Source: Toxoplasma gondii ME49 (Eukaryota; Apicomplexa; Conoidasida; Eucoccidiorida; Sarcocystidae). Taken from it: DNA of 64,000 bases. The translations under genes were made by a program, and so were the position numbers. Under the pieces are notes generated by a model. It saw only the letters and a list, made by a program, of their open reading frames with translations, was not told where the DNA came from and made no database searches. Shown here piece by piece: positions 22,524-36,800 of this stretch; positions within the stretch are counted from its first letter, which is position 1; every line of letters starts with the position of its first letter. The DNA lies in the NCBI RefSeq assembly GCF_000006565.2, contig NC_031479.1, forward strand, positions 2,294,001 to 2,358,000, given 5' to 3'.

Positions 22524-25500
22524 GGCGCCTCCTGAAAGCTTTAGAACACGTGGTTAGTTCTTGCGAGTTTTTTCTGACATAAATATACTACGACTGGAGC
22601 GCAACGACAGCAGATGCTGTTGAAGGGAACCCATGGAAAACAAACTCGGGTAAGAGATCTCGGTAGCATTCATTAGACAGCTGCAGTTGGCTTGGAACTC
22701 TCGGGGAAATCCCGAGTCGTTCTTAAACGCACCGCCCAACATACGTCTTGCAAGGGATTGGGGGAATGCGGAGGTCGGCGACGAGGCTCCGAATCCATGT
22801 CACGCAAACTAAAGAAGAATGCGCCCGCGCTGCTGTTTCCGCGATCGTTGAAATGATGACTCTGACATCGTCACCACGAGCGCTACAGGTTATGATGAAC
22901 AACACACTGCGTCTCGCCCAGAAGCAGTGTTTAAAACGACGTGAGCCCGTATCCGTAAATTAGGTATGCTCAGACGGAAAAGGTAGCGTGTGTTGTTCAT
23001 GCAATATCAGCAGCATCTCTTTTCGGCAAGAAAAGAAGGGCTTGATGCACGTTTCTGGCATTTTCACACCGTTGGTGTTGACGCGCGTCGCAATGGCTCT
23101 ATGGCCCTGCCAACTAGCGGAATGACTACTGTACTCGGGTGATGACGGCGTCTTGACAAAAGAAATAACTGAACCTGTGGTGATCATTTGTCAACTCAAA
23201 TGCCGTTTCAGTGTTAATGTATTGGCTTCCGTACGATGCCACCTTGAACCAAATACTGCTCCCATCCAGCTTGGCGTAATGTCTTTCAGCCACCTGCCAG
23301 AGCTAGTCGACTTGGCAAAGCTTAGTGCCTTCCCTAGTACCGCCCTGTTCCAGCTAAACATGATATCCAAAGACACCATCCTTTTCAGTATGCGTAGTGC
23401 GTGTCTATCGCGCCATATATACGGAGATAAGGCATGTGCCCGAATTCATTCTGAGAAATGTTCAGACGGTGCGACTGAGAGTTCTGACGCCGCCCAGGCC
23501 CCGTATGACCGTATATTTGCAGTGTTTCCTAACGTTCCACATTCCACTATGGACTCCTCCCTGTGGTGCACCAGTTATGTGATGAAAAAAAAAGAAGTTG
23601 CAATAGCACGTAGAACTGATATATAATGCACACCATTTCAATCTCAGGAAACAGGAGGGATCGCCCAATAGCTTCTGGACTCTTGAGCACTCGACTCGTC
23701 TAAGTGCCACAACTCGCACCACCTTCAGCTCGTACAATCATAATGGTGAGCGACCTCTTGAGCCATCGCATGGACGAAAAGTGACCGACGTTGACTGATG
23801 CGCCTTGTTTCGTGGCGCGTCCTCTCGACCAAATGCCAGTGACTCTCTGATGGTTGACAGCTACGCGTGTAACACGAGGGCACAAAGCATAATGGCAGAA
23901 ACCTAGCTGGGCATCCTACGCCACACTGTGTGCTTGTATCCTTGCTTGTGTGAGCGATGAAAGGGGCAATAGCTGGACGATTTGCCTGTTCTACTTGCTT
24001 CTACGAAACAACTGCTTGAAAATCTCTATCCGAAATTCATTGCAATTTCTGTCACACTCGATAAGCATCCTTTTGCTTCCTGATATGTGCCATATGAGGA
24101 CAACTGAACAAATCCTAGTCAGAGGGCCCCCCGTCAGAAAGCCTTAAATGTTTGAAGGATTGCCAACTGCATCTGAGAAGACGTTGACCTATCCGAAGCA
24201 GAGAAAGGCGTGTTCAAACAGCCCTCTAGAGAGATCTCCTCTGGTGAGGAGGTCCTGTGGTAATTCTGGCAGCGGTGAATGCGTGCAATCCAAAGCTAAG
24301 GCTAGGTCAGCTCCTTCATATCACAGGTACCCATTTACATTGTGCCTGAATGGTTCTTTCTGGCATATTGCGCGGCGTCGGGAGTAATTTCATCCAAAGC
24401 TCGTGGTTTGCTAGTGTTTATGTCATCAGCATATCAACGGTCCTCGAGAGACGAATTCTTTACGTGCTGAGCAAACATGCTTCCGTCAGATTTGGGTAGT
24501 CGCCAAACGACTGCGGGGAAGGTATGAGTTAGAATGTGCCCGGGACACACTAACGGGTGGCACTGCCTAGTCGTTCGCAGCCTGCCGCTTCGTGAATCCT
24601 TTTTACCGGCCACTCACACCCTGGCGACATTCTTGCAACTCCTTTCGATGTGGGACATCCGGTGTTCTAGGAAAGTTGCCCATCACCGCTATTTGCCGCG
24701 GAGCGTGGTACGCTGTGAAAGGTGAGGAAGGCGTTTCAGCGGACTCTCAGTAGCCTGGTGCTCCTGACGACCTCGCTGTCCGACAATGACAATACGTATT
24801 CCTATTGCTGGACCATTCTGGACTTCTACTCACTCGCAGCAAAACTGTCCAGCTGCAAGGGACATCGGCGATGACTGGGCAACCTCATCCTGCATTAAGG
24901 AGGCAACCATCCTTAAAGAACGCTCTCTGGTTACTGGCGCGAACAAAACCGGCGAGCTCCAGCTGGACTGCGGGTCATCAAAGAAGGGTGGATGGGAAGG
25001 ATTACCGAACTTGTCGTCTGCTGGGGAAAAACACTAGAGTTGAGAGAGCGCAGGAAATACTTTACAGACTCCGACGAGCCACCGTTTTAATAGAGTCGGG
25101 CTTCTCGGCAGTTCTACGACCGCCTTGTAGAATGGCGGAACATCGGACCATGGTGCTTACTATACTAGCATCTGCGCAGCGCTTTACTCGCGGTTAAAAC
25201 CAGCGCTAACAGTACACCATACATACAGAACGTCAGATATGGCGGCGCCTGCAAGTATGACAAGAGACCGGTTCAGAGGGACAAGCTGCAACGGACCGAC
25301 AAGTAGTGGTGGACTGAAGTGATGATAACGAGTATCGGCGACAGCCCCTACTACAGTGTTGTCCTCAGAAACAAGTAGCTTTAACGACCATGGGATGATC
25401 GTAGGAGTCGATTAAAGAGTCCGTTAACTCTCTTTGAGGGAACCGACGCTCAAGTTGTTGGGGAAACACACAAGACACCTACTTCTGTATCAATGTTGCA

Positions 25501-25700
25501 GCAGCTGTGGCACACAGAGGGCACGTGGACTGCTAAACGAGTCGGACAGGCGGGTTATACGACACTACAGGTCCCCAAGCGTGTTTGGCTTTCTCACGCT
25601 TTCTCGTAAAATTCTTTCAAAGATACCACTTTCCACTTTCTTCCTCGGCAACCTTGCACGCGAGGAAGAGCTGGAGTTATGTCAAAAGATCTACGCAGTC
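22524..25700. other. intergenic region upstream of two divergent genes
   Basis: Between the minus-strand membrane-protein gene and the leader of the giant DUF789 gene. Open frames are short to moderate; the longest plus-strand one (23153-23626, 157 codons) has no recognisable domain and no splice partners, so it is not called. The region presumably carries promoters for both flanks. No repeats or RNA genes identified. Confidence 0.45.
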
Positions 25701-27894
25701 AAGCAGCCCACACGGTTAAAACCCTGCTTTTACGGAGAGGGCCCCTCGCGTTTTTGAGCCCCTCAGCGGGGAGTGTCCCATCGTTTCCTCCTTGCTCGCT
25801 CTGAACTTTTTCTACTTTCCCTTTTCTTCCCTCGTTGAACAGGAAACGGACTTCTTTCCTCAAGTGGGCATGTACACTCTGCGTGGGATTCCGAGTCTCG
25901 CCGCAAAATCAGCGTGTCTGCTTTTCTCGCCAGTGGCGCATTGCGAGAGTTGGTACCCCCCCTCCCCCTGGTTTCCTTCTCAGGCTTTTCAGCGGAGTTT
26001 TCGACAAAAACCCCGACGGCGTCCCGTCAGCTTTGGAAAGCTCTCTGGTTTTCCTGCACTGCCTGGTGGATTTGTCTGTAGCCTTGCTGTGTTCTTTGTG
26101 TCTGAGTTTCCGTTTTTTCTGGAACCCCTCTCGTTGCCTTGTAGGGGGCGCCACGCGCAGCACATGCCCGTTTTTCTCTCAAATTCACGGTTGCTCGACC
26201 GTCCGTATCCTACCACCCCTGGTGGCTTTTTCCTTTCTGCGTCTCGTCGACGACTTCTTTTTTTTCCACGCAAAACTAGTGACTCGCTGGTCATTTCCGC
26301 TGGTTTTCAAGACTCGCGATTGCAGGTCCCGCTGTTCCCAAGGGAAGGTTTCTAATGACTCTCCATTGCCGGCGTTCACATGCATCAGTCCTTTACCGGG
26401 TTTCGGAATCGCTTGCTCCGTGTTTTTCACCAAACAATTCTGTTTCCTCCACCGTAACGTAAAACTCCATCACACAGTCTGCTCTCTCGGCGGCGCTGCC
26501 CCTGTTTCTCCGGTCGCTGTTAATAACCGTGTATTATTCGCGAAGGCGCTGAAAACGTCCGTCACATCTTTTGTCACCTTTTCCCGTTTCCGCAAGTCGC
26601 TAGTTTGCATCCGTTCCCGTTGTTTTTCCTCAGCTTCGTCCGCAGACTTCTTCCCCCGCCAACAACCGAGACAGATTTTTTCCCTTTCAGATCACCCCAA
26701 CTCGCGAAAAAATCGGGACGGGGATCTGGGTTTCGTTTTATCAAACTGCAACTTCCGCAAGAGGTAAATTCGCCTCTGCGGGATTCTCCCATGACCATCG
26801 CGGAGACTACAACTCGCCTAAAGAAACACGTCAAGGGCCACCCTGGAAAGCATCCTTGATTCACCAAAGGAGAGTAGCCAACTAGAGGGAATTCTGGCGG
26901 CGTGCACACAGAAGAGAACGCGGAGGGAACGACAGGCGCGAGGTCGCAGAGAAAGAAGAAGTTTTGGACCTTGAGAGAGTTTGAGGGGAAAAAAACGCTA
27001 AAGTGACGGGAGTTCTTCCTCTCGAGAACTCACTGGTTTCCTCCATTCTCTGCTTTTCCTACTTGTGGTGTCCGCTGCGTTCTTGAGACAGGAGCGATTT
27101 CATTTTCCTCCTTCTCTCGGTGGGTAAAAGAAGCGTTTCTCACACGTTGGCTGCGCCTTCCGGTTGGTACGGAGAGTTGGCCATTTCCTCAGGTCTGCAA
27201 GAACTCGGCAGGCCTGTTTCCTGCCCACCGCCAGTGCCGGGTTGCTTTCTTTGAAGATCTGCTTTTCCTGACGTTGTTGCCAACGCGAGGAAGGGAGAAA
27301 AGGAGGACACAGACACACACTCGTCCTCGCAGGAGAGTGCCACAAAGTGCGTGCGTCGCGCGCCACGGAGTCTCGCCGCGCCTTGTGCTGGCAGCGATGG
27401 CGGGGCCCTTGGCCGTGTTGCTTTTTTCTTTTCGTCGTTCTTGTTTTTTCTCTCTTTCTTCCTGTCTTTCTCAGCCACACGTTGCCTTTTCCCGGAGACG
27501 CCGTCTCTTCACTCGATGGTAGGACGCGTATTCTACCTCCCAGACTATCTTCCCGTCTCTCTCTGCCTCTCTCGTCCCCGCTGTCGGCGCTGTGCTCTCC
27601 AGCTCTCGCCAAGCCCGGTCCGGAAACGGGTTTCGAAAAACACGATCTCCAGAATATTCCTCTCAACACAGAGAGGAGAAGAACCGCGCGCCATTTTGCT
27701 GAGTCGTGCACACCGGTAGCGCCGCCTCGCGTGGGTTGCGTCGGCGCATGCTCCGAGTGTATGTACAGCTTGCGTCGTTTTGAGGCTCACTGCGCGAGAC
27801 AGGGGAGAGCACTTCTTCGTTCGCCTTCCTCTGCTGCCTTTGCCGCAAATTCGCTGATTCGCCAACAGAGAGAGAGAGGTTTGGTCAGCGCCTG
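25701..27894 (+). promoter_or_regulatory. pyrimidine-rich promoter/5' leader of the DUF789 gene
   Basis: From about 25.7 kb the plus strand becomes strongly C/T-rich with frequent TTTC, TCTC and CCTT runs, until the long coding frame opens at 27.9 kb. This composition fits the long unstructured 5' leaders common in coccidian genes. The C/T bias removes stop codons and creates accidental open frames, including one of 310 codons at 25835-26767 whose product is a Phe/Ser/Arg-rich mix without domains. The transcription start cannot be placed from sequence, and a leader intron is possible. Confidence 0.5.
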
Positions 27895-30800
27895 ATGTCG
27901 CGTCCGACGGCGTGGCCTCGATCATCTTTCCCGCTCGGCGCGTACTGCCCTGCTACCCGATGCGTCCAGAACCTCGCGGACAGTCGCCGCACCGCGGCGA
28001 CCGCGTCCGTCTACGCTGAGGCATGCAGCCGGGCGCTCCAGGCTGTGATGTGGAAGGTTGTGGCCGTCGACCTTTCTTGTCGGCCTTCTCGTGCAGATGG
28101 TGAGTCGGTGGGGGGTGCGGTGGCCGTGCGTCGCGAACACGGCGAGAAAGACCCAGACAGCGACCTGCGAGCTTCGGACACGAAGGCGGAGACAACTCGC
28201 TCGGGGTATCCGGAGCCCACGGGACTCGCCGGGAATGCCGCCGCGGCGCCGGGAGATACTTTGGAGACGCAGAGAGTGACAAAGGCGTGGGGGGAGACGA
28301 ACACGCAAGAGGAGAGTTGTTGCGGATCGAGTCCTTCGAGCGAAGTAGGCCATGCGGAATGCGAAGAAGCAGAGGAAGAGCCAAGATCGCTGAGGGAAGG
28401 GCGAACTGCTGACGGGGGCTTTGGGTCATCTATGAAAGGCAGCTGTATTCAGGGCGGCGAAGCATGCGTGAAGTTTGAAAATCCATACAGGGCGTCGACA
28501 GGGACAGATGCACAAAGGACGCAACCGTTTCTTGCTCCAGGTGTCTATACAGCTGGCGAGCCGTGGTTGTCGCTAGGGAACCCACAGCAGCTTCTCGTGC
28601 CTACAGGTAGTTTGGGAGAACTGCGGAGGATTCTGTTCTGTCCCGCGAAACACGAGTCTTGCGCAGCTTGCAGTAGCGGAAGCGTTTTTGAGGCGATCCA
28701 GCAAAGCCCAGAGGACGCCTCCGCGACGCCTGAACCTCCCCTCGACGTCGCTGGCTCTGCGTGCTCTGCGGCTCACGTAGAGGCGACCCACGGGGTTCGC
28801 GCGGGCGAGAAAGAAACGGGGAAGCAGCTCTTTGTTCCCGGCGATGAGAAGGAGTGGCCGAAGCTGACGAGCTCGGAACGCGCCTCACGGCAAACGGACG
28901 CATGCCGCGGCAATGCCGATACAGCAGACGCCTTCCAGGTGTTGGAGGCCAGTGTGGCGAAGCTGCGGCAGTGCGGCATTCCCTCTCAGCTTCTCCTTCT
29001 TCGTTTCCACCCTCGTATGCGACCTCGAAAGCCGCGGGAGGCGCCTGCAACTGCTTCTGAGGAGAGTCGAGCCGAGGGTTCGCCCCTTTCCAGGGAGTCC
29101 CCGGAGTCCGGGTGTTTGACGAGAGGCGATGTAGGGGGTTGTATGGAGTCAGAGACCTCGCGAGCCGACGAAGGGGAACAGGACAAGCAGGCCTCTCTGT
29201 GCGTCTCTTCACCTGCGAGTAAGGAGGAGGGTAGAGACTCTGCAGAGACAACGCCATTGTGGCTCACACTCGACGAGCTTCTGCTGGGAACCGAGGCGGC
29301 GGTCCCAGAAGGCGAGAAGGTGGGGACGGAGAGAGAGGGAGAAGAGTCGGAGCGCGAAAGAGGGAGACGCGTCCTCGTTTCGTTGCTCGGACAACGCGCA
29401 GGCACCGCCGACGGCCCAGAGCGTGTAGTCACCTTCTCAGTGGATCGCGCGATGTCTCGGCAGTTCCTCAGCCTCCAGAAGAGTCAACGGAGAGCCGAGG
29501 CAAAGAAGGTTTCGTATTGGTGCGCGTGCGAGGCGGATCGGTGGCTCGCCCTGAGTGCATGCGGGACGGCCTTCGCGAGGGTCTCCTGGCAGGCCACGCG
29601 CCGCCCGCGGGCCGGCGAGGAAACGGGAGACAGGGAGGGGACAAGGACCCCTGAGAACTCGCGCTGTTGGGAAGCAGAGAACCTGCTTGTGAAGGAAGTT
29701 GTCTTGTGCGTCGCCCTCGTTCGGATTGTGGACTGGAAAATCGCGCCTTTCCCTCTCTTTTCTGCCGGGTGGCCGCTGCTCCCCAAGTCGAGTGACGCAC
29801 AGAACCGCGATGAATGCGGCGACCTTCTGACGGAAATGGACAGAGCGGCACCCAGGATGCAACACAACCTAGGGGTGAAGACAGCCCAGGACGCACCGGG
29901 AACGCTCCCGGTGCCCTGGGTGCCCGTCCGGGTCGAGGAGGTCGACTCGGAGAGCGGGGTAGCTGCGTCTCGCGGAGAATCTCTCAAGTCTGAGACAGAA
30001 GGCCACGAGACGCTGCCGAGCAAGTGTCCGACGGCAAATCCGCTTGAATCTGTGAGCGACAAGTTGCCGGGGACTGCCGATTTCCGAGGTTGTCCCAATG
30101 TCAATTTGTTTCTAGGGGCGGCGGTCTTCCCCATCTTCTCATTGGCGAAGGCGGGAGACGCGTCCGACGGTCCCTGCGACCCCCTTTCTGTCATCTTGCT
30201 GTCGTCCCCAGAGAGAGTCGCTCAGATCAAGACAAATGAGATGGAGGAGCCTCTCGAAGCTGGCAAAGATCCCGCGGCTCCCACGTCTCCTTCTCCCCTG
30301 GAAAGCAAAGGCGGAGAGCTCAAGACTTCGAATGGAGCACCCTGGGGTGTTGTCTGTGTCGAATCTCTGCATGCACACGCTGACTCAGGAACTGCAGACG
30401 GAGGCAAGAGAGACTGTTGCCGAGGTCCGCGACCCCCATCGGCGGAAACCGGAGGGTGGTCGCTCCCTTCAGGTGTGTCGGCGTCACTTCCAGAAGCGGA
30501 CCACAGCGCCGTAGAGAAGCGGGGAACTAGCTCGGCAGCGGAAGGCGACTCCAGTAGGGAGCCGGGAGCAGAAGCGAGCTCGAGTTTCCAGCACGTGGAG
30601 ACAGAGCAGCCGGCGCGATCGTCGACGGACGAAGCAAGTGATAAAGGACTAGACGGCGAGCCTCTCTGTGCTTCGTTGGTGGATTCGGATATTCCTGGCG
30701 ACCAGGAAGAAGACAGAGCGACATGTGAGGCGACAGTGGAGGCGAGCGGAGAGACACTGACGGGATTTGGCGAGGCGAAGAGAGATGATGTAGCCGAGCA

Positions 30801-33800
30801 AACAGGCGCATTTGACGTGACAACGGAAAGAGAGACAGTCCTGTGTGTCTCGCCTCATGGGCACCGGAACGACGCGCTTCGACCTCCTTCTTCTTCTTCT
30901 TCTTCTTCTAACAAGTCTGCTTTCCAGCCACCAGATGGTGCGCCGGCGCCGCTGGGCGTCCCTAGTCCGTTTCCTGGTCTGGCGCGCGTCTTCGTTCCCT
31001 CTTTGTTGTCTCCTGCCTCTGTTTCTACGGTGCCTTCTTCGGGGTTGACCACGGCCTTTTCCCCCTCGGGCGCTGTGCCGCACATCGTCTCCGGTCATGC
31101 AGGTGAGGCCGAGCGCGTCCTGGCGCCTGTCGGCCACGGGCTCGCGACCGGGACAGAGGGATGGGTGCGCGAGGAGCCCCGAGGAAGCGAGTCTCAACTC
31201 GATTCCAGAAGAGAAACTTCCCAGAACGCGAGTGAGGGCGTGTTTTCCGAGGAAGCCTCCGACGAGAAGCGTAGGCGGAGGAAGAAGCAGAACAAGAAAG
31301 AGGACCCCGGAGCGCGGAAAAGCAAGGCGCTACGGGGCAGAGAGAGCGTGACCGACCAGAGGACGGCAGCAGACGCGAGTGCCGAGCCTGGAGATCCTGA
31401 GAGAGAGTCCGAGCCGGTCGACGGGAGGGACCGACGAATATCACAGGCGGGCGTGGAAGCCGACCCCCAGCGAGAGGAGGCGCAAGGAGCGCATGCAGGT
31501 GAAGGAAAGAGCGGGAGGACCGATGACTGCGCACTTTCTTCCTCGTTGCCAGGACAGCCCCGGGAACAGGGACCCGGACAGGGAGGCGACGAGCGGGGCG
31601 GCGACGCCAGTGTCAGAACGCAAGAAAGAGAGACGCTTCAGTCTGTGCGCAGAGGTGACGACAGTCACTCCGAGTCGAGCGGAGTCGAGTCGCCGACCCC
31701 CCAGTTCAATCTCCAGCCTTATCCGTGCACACTCGGCCGAGACAGCCCGGTCGTCCCCGTGGCGGCACTGCGGCAGCGAGGCTCCCTGTGCGTGTACCCG
31801 CCCCCTGTCGTCGTGGGAGGTAGCGAGAGCGAAGAAGAGGACTTCCATTTTCAACAAATGTACTCGACATGGCAGCGACAGCAGCTCTACTGGCACCAAG
31901 TCTTTCTGCAGCGGGTTCAGGGAGAACAGTACCACATGCACCTGCGCCGGGCCTCTCAAATTCAGTACGCGGCATGGTGGGGGCGGTTCTACCAGCACTT
32001 GCAGAGCAACCTACCCCCCTCGCGCCCAGGCTCCTTCTTCCCTCTCTCTGCGAAGGAACACATGGTGCCCCGCGACGAGGCTGAGGGCGGCGAGCGCCCG
32101 AACTGTGGCGCAAAAGAGACTTCGACGGACGAAGCCGTGCGAGCGTGTCAACCTTCAAACGGCGTGACCAGAAACCCCCTTTTGGGCTACACTCCACCTT
32201 CGCCGCTGCCGCCGGAATGCGGCCTTTCCTGGAATGCGCCGAATCAGGTCCCTCTCTCCACGCCGACCTGGCAACCGCAGCTCCTCCAGGACGAGCCACG
32301 CGGGCGCGGATCCGCCGACGGGTCTCGTATCCCCGCGGACCCTGGTCCCTGTCCCTCTGGGGATGAGGACAAAGACCCGAAACCCGCCGACGGAGACAGC
32401 GCACACGCAGCAGGTGCAGGGGGCTCAGGGTCCGAGGAGGAGCAGCGTGAGGACGCATGCAGCAGCAGAGAGGCGAGCCGGCAGGAGGGCGACGCCCGAG
32501 ACCAAGACGAACGGAGGGACCCGACTCCGAGGGAAGGGACGGAGGCGGCGAGATCGAGGATCCAGATTGAGGACGCACCGGTGAGTGGTCAGAGCGAAGA
32601 AAGTGGAGGTCAGGAATGGATTGAGGGCTCTTCAGGCTCGAAACGAGGCGAACGCGGTGAACGGGACGCGAATCAGAGTCGCCTAGAGACACCCCCGGAG
32701 GGGGTGCCGTCGTTGCCTTCAGCTTCGCTGTCGCTTCTCTCATCCGAGCAGCCTGTCTCCCACGCCCTGTCTTCGGCGACCGCGACTGTGTCGGGGCCGT
32801 CAGCCCTCAACCCCGGCGGATTCTTCGCCGTGCCTTCACCCGTCAATCCCTTCGGGCCCGTGACCCCCGGCGCCCCCGCCGGTGGGCCTATGAGCCCTTT
32901 CTTTTGGAACGGGCTCATGCCCCACAACCCCGGGACTCTGCCGACTGATGCCGGCGTCTTCCACCGAAGCCCAGGCTCGGCGTTTCTCGCCGCCGCGCCA
33001 TGGATGTATTACACCCTGCCCTACATGCGAAACGTCGGCGGGCTCGGGGCGGGCCCGCTCTTCTATCCCTATTCAGGCCCCACGCCTCCACAGGTGACTC
33101 CGGGGGCCGGAGACCCCACACAAAAAGGCCTCTCGACGCTCACCGGTGTGGGCCCGAACGTGCCAGGCCTGGTCACGCAGCCCCCGGCCGCGACGCCTGT
33201 GTTTCCCATTCATTCGTTTCTTCCTCAGACCTATCCACTGGCGGCTGCAGGGCATCTCGGGTTCCCAGGCATGCAGGGATTCTCGCCCTACTTCCCTGGA
33301 CTCGTGCCCGGGCGGGGCTACCCGCAAGGGGCATCTGGAGCGCCCGAGGCTCACGCGGCCCTTGGTGGCGCGCCTGGAGGCGTAGGCGCCGCCCTACCGA
33401 GGCCCATAGTCACGTCACCCGCTCCGGGGCAGGTGCCTCCGCTCGCGCCCGCCGAGGGCGCCGCGGGCTTGGGCCAGGCCTCCTTTCGCCCCATGGTTCT
33501 GCGACCCCTGCCGTACCCCGGCGTTGTCGGGCCGACAACTCCGCAGACATGGGGGCCAGGGGGAGTCGGCGCCCCAGTCGCCCACCCGGCAGCCTTCGTG
33601 GGGTCTTCAGGGCTCCCGACTGCGGTCGGAGAGACCAGCATTGGGGCCCAAGCGTCTGCGCCGCGTTTGGGGACGGATGTGAGCTACGATCCAGGATCTT
33701 CATCCCCGCCGTCGCTGAGCGGCCCAGGGATCCCCAACAGTTTCCTGCAGCCCTTAGCACCCGTCGCGCTCCCAAGGGGCCTCGCACCGTCTGTGACTCC

Positions 33801-36800
33801 GGCGAGTCGGGACGAACGGCCGAACCATTTGCTCTTTCCAGTCGGGACCCAGGTCCCTGCCTATGCTCACCCCTCCGTGCCGGCGGTGCCTGTAGGCCTG
33901 CCTCTGTCTGGGGCCCCAGTTTACTCTGCAGCCACTCGTGCCCTCATGTGGGGCGTCGGCGTGTCTCCCCTAGGCGAGACATCGGGAGGCCCACCTGGTG
34001 CGGGAACCCCTCCGTTCACATCTCCCACGATGCTGGGTGAGGCTGCTTTTCGTGTCGGAGTCGCCGGAAGAGGCCTCGGCTTGCCTCCACCTCCGAGCTT
34101 GCCACCGGCCCCCAGACAGGAGCTGGGCTTTGGACTCGCGGGGCGGCGCGGAGACCCCCAGGACCTTGACGGAGGTGTGGGAACTGCTCGCGACCGTGCG
34201 CGTCGTCTCATTTCGTCTGCATCTTCCGGGCGACTGCGAGCGGCCGTGGAGCTGGAACGGAAAGCAAAGAGAGGCGACGAGCTAGGGAGGGTGGAGACGC
34301 TCTCAGAGAGAGGGGCGCCGCCCTCTCCAAGCGGCTCCCGCGTGGTAGACAGACACACGCGGGAGTCTCCGATGTTGCATGCAGAGGGTGGCATGGGGGC
34401 AACGCGGTGTGGTACGGACGATATGTTAGGCTGGGAGGTGAAAGGCAAGGCGCCGCGAGCGGGGAAACTCCAAGTCGAGGGGCAGAAAGCAACTTTGGAG
34501 ACAGTGGGACGGGAAGTAGCCGAACCAGGTGCCGTCACAAGCCCTCGGGACGAATGCAAAGGGAGAGACGGGCGCCGTCGTGCGGGGACAGTGCATCTGG
34601 CGCCTTCAGAGGCTTCTCATCCCGAGAGCGACTGGGATGCCTCTCAGTCTGTCCGCAGCGCAGGTGCTGGCGAAGTAGAGGCACCGGCCCGCGGCAGGGC
34701 GTGGAGATTCGAAGCGTCGGGGTCTGTGGGGTCGCCGGCCTCTTTTGCATCCCCTGGTCGGGCGTGGGTGGAAGGGACAGAAGGGGAGACAGGGGAGTTG
34801 AAAGGCGAAGGCTTTTCGCCCTTCGCTCGGAGCCGCTCTTCCTCGTGTTCGCTTCCGTCTCGCGGCGCGCCGTCGGAGTCGTCTCGTTCTCGTCACTCTC
34901 CCAGCGGTGGGCCCTCTCTGTGCCCCGAGACGCCTGGTCCGGGGACTCTGGACATAGGGCGACATCCCGGCGAGCCTTCTCTGCCGCCGTCGAGGTGCTC
35001 CTGTCCCTCGTTCCCGCTGTTGCAGGCCTCTGACAGCGACACAAGCAAACGCGAGTTGTTCACGCCGACGGAGAGCCTCGTGGTTCCCGATCCGCTTTCG
35101 CGGGCTCCTGTGTCTCTGGCAGTGTCTCCTCGCCTGTCGCCTCGAATCGGAGGCAGACCCCACAGTGGCGACGACCGCCGGAGCTGTCCCTGTTCGGCGT
35201 GTCTCTCTTTGAATGCCGCTGGGCGCTCAAACTCGAGGACGAAGAGAAGAGAAGCGACGCACTGCCCCGAGGAAGATGGCCTCCAGCAACCTTCAGCTGG
35301 GGAGACACGCGCCAAAGACAGCCGACACCCAGATAGGCCCGGGAGCTCTGCGACCGGGTCGTCGCTCTCGCCCAGGCGACTTCAGAACGAGCCGCGGGCC
35401 TCCGGGGGCGGACCTGCAACGGCATCGCGACAGATGGAGACAGAGGATCGGTCAGAGTGGACTACTTGGTCGCCCCGAGAGAACGGCGAAAAGTCGCGCG
35501 CCCCGTGCTACCGGTGTCGATGCCCTGGTGGCGTTGGCGACGGAAGCATGGCACTTGAGGCTTGTAAGAAACGCGCGTCCGACGCCCCTTTCGCTGCTGT
35601 CTGTTCCTCAGAGTCTGCGGCGGGAAAAGGCCTGGGACCCCAAGCCCGGGTGAGTCGCGCGCGGCTCTCGCCCACCACGGCGCGTCTGCTGCGAAGAGGC
35701 AAGAGGGCAGATCTGAACCTGCGGGCCTTCCACGCTTGCTCGACTCCTGCGGCGAATGACTCGTCAGAAGAAGCGACCGACGACGAGCACTATGGCGAGA
35801 GCCGCGGACGATCGAGAGAGCTGGAGGCGGACAGACGGAGACGCGAGGTGTGGAGAGGTTCGCGGCCGAGCCCAGAGAGCGACGGGGATGCAACGAATGC
35901 CTCGAGAGGGCGCAGGGACGAACGGGAGCGGGCGAGGAGAAGCGCGAGCCGGCAAAGCGGAGACGAGGCTGGCAGCGAAAGCGCTGTGAAGACTGAAGGG
36001 GTCATGGATGGAAACGGACAGTCGTTCGACGAGAAGAGAACGGAGGCGAAGGCGTTCGAGGCTCAGGGGAACCAGGAGACCGAGCGCGTCTCCAGCGGCG
36101 ACGAGGAGCACGGGGAGCGCATGTCCGATGGCGCAGGATTGGGACAGGAAAATGGAAGAGAAGAGGCGAATGGAGGTGAGAGAAACCGGCAGATGCACAA
36201 GGGCAACGGAGATGAGGGTTCAGAGTCTATGAGTTCCGGGTCTTCTCCGTGTTCCTCTCGCACCTCGAGTCCCGAACGAGACGCGAAAGAAGTGAGGTTT
36301 TCCCTCGACACTCTCTGGCAGTCTTTTGAAGACGCAAGCGTGTACGGCCTTGAGATTCCGTTTCTGGATGCAAATGACAATTTGTCCTTTGTCGTCTACA
36401 TTCCGTATCTCTCTGCGTTGCATCTGTACCCGGCGTCGGGTGCCCTCGACGACCCCGTCCTCCCTGGCGCCCACGACCTTCCGCTGCCCACAGCGGCTCC
36501 GGAGCAGGAGATACCTGTCTCCTCGCTCGAGGGCGGCCGTGCGACGGCGAGTGCCGCTCAGGGCCTCTCCCCCTCCTCGCAGCCCCGGAACGGGCGTCCG
36601 AGTGCCCCCTCGAGCGCTGCAGGGCGCGCGGTCTGGTCGCCTGTCCTGAGTGCGGCGGGAGTGTCTCGGTCTTCAAGTGTCTCCGCGCGAGACGGGATCG
36701 AGAGCCTGGACAGGGCCGCAGGAAGGAGGCAGGAGGCGCAGGGGTCCGAAAGGCGCGGCAGCGCGAGCGACGACGCGAAGGAAGGTCCGCCGCCGCTTAG

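Noticed and set aside
23153..23626. 157-codon plus-strand frame
   Set aside because: No recognisable domain, no splice links and no conserved motif; could not be separated from chance.
25835..26767. 310-codon plus-strand frame as a protein gene
   Set aside because: Composition is that of translated pyrimidine-rich leader; no domain, no splice partner.
31706..32743. 345-codon minus-strand open frame
   Set aside because: It lies entirely opposite the DUF789 exon; GC-rich coding sequence creates such shadow frames.
33000..34040. 346-codon plus-strand open frame in another register
   Set aside because: It overlaps the Gly/Pro-rich coding tract and is a composition shadow, Arg-rich with no domain.
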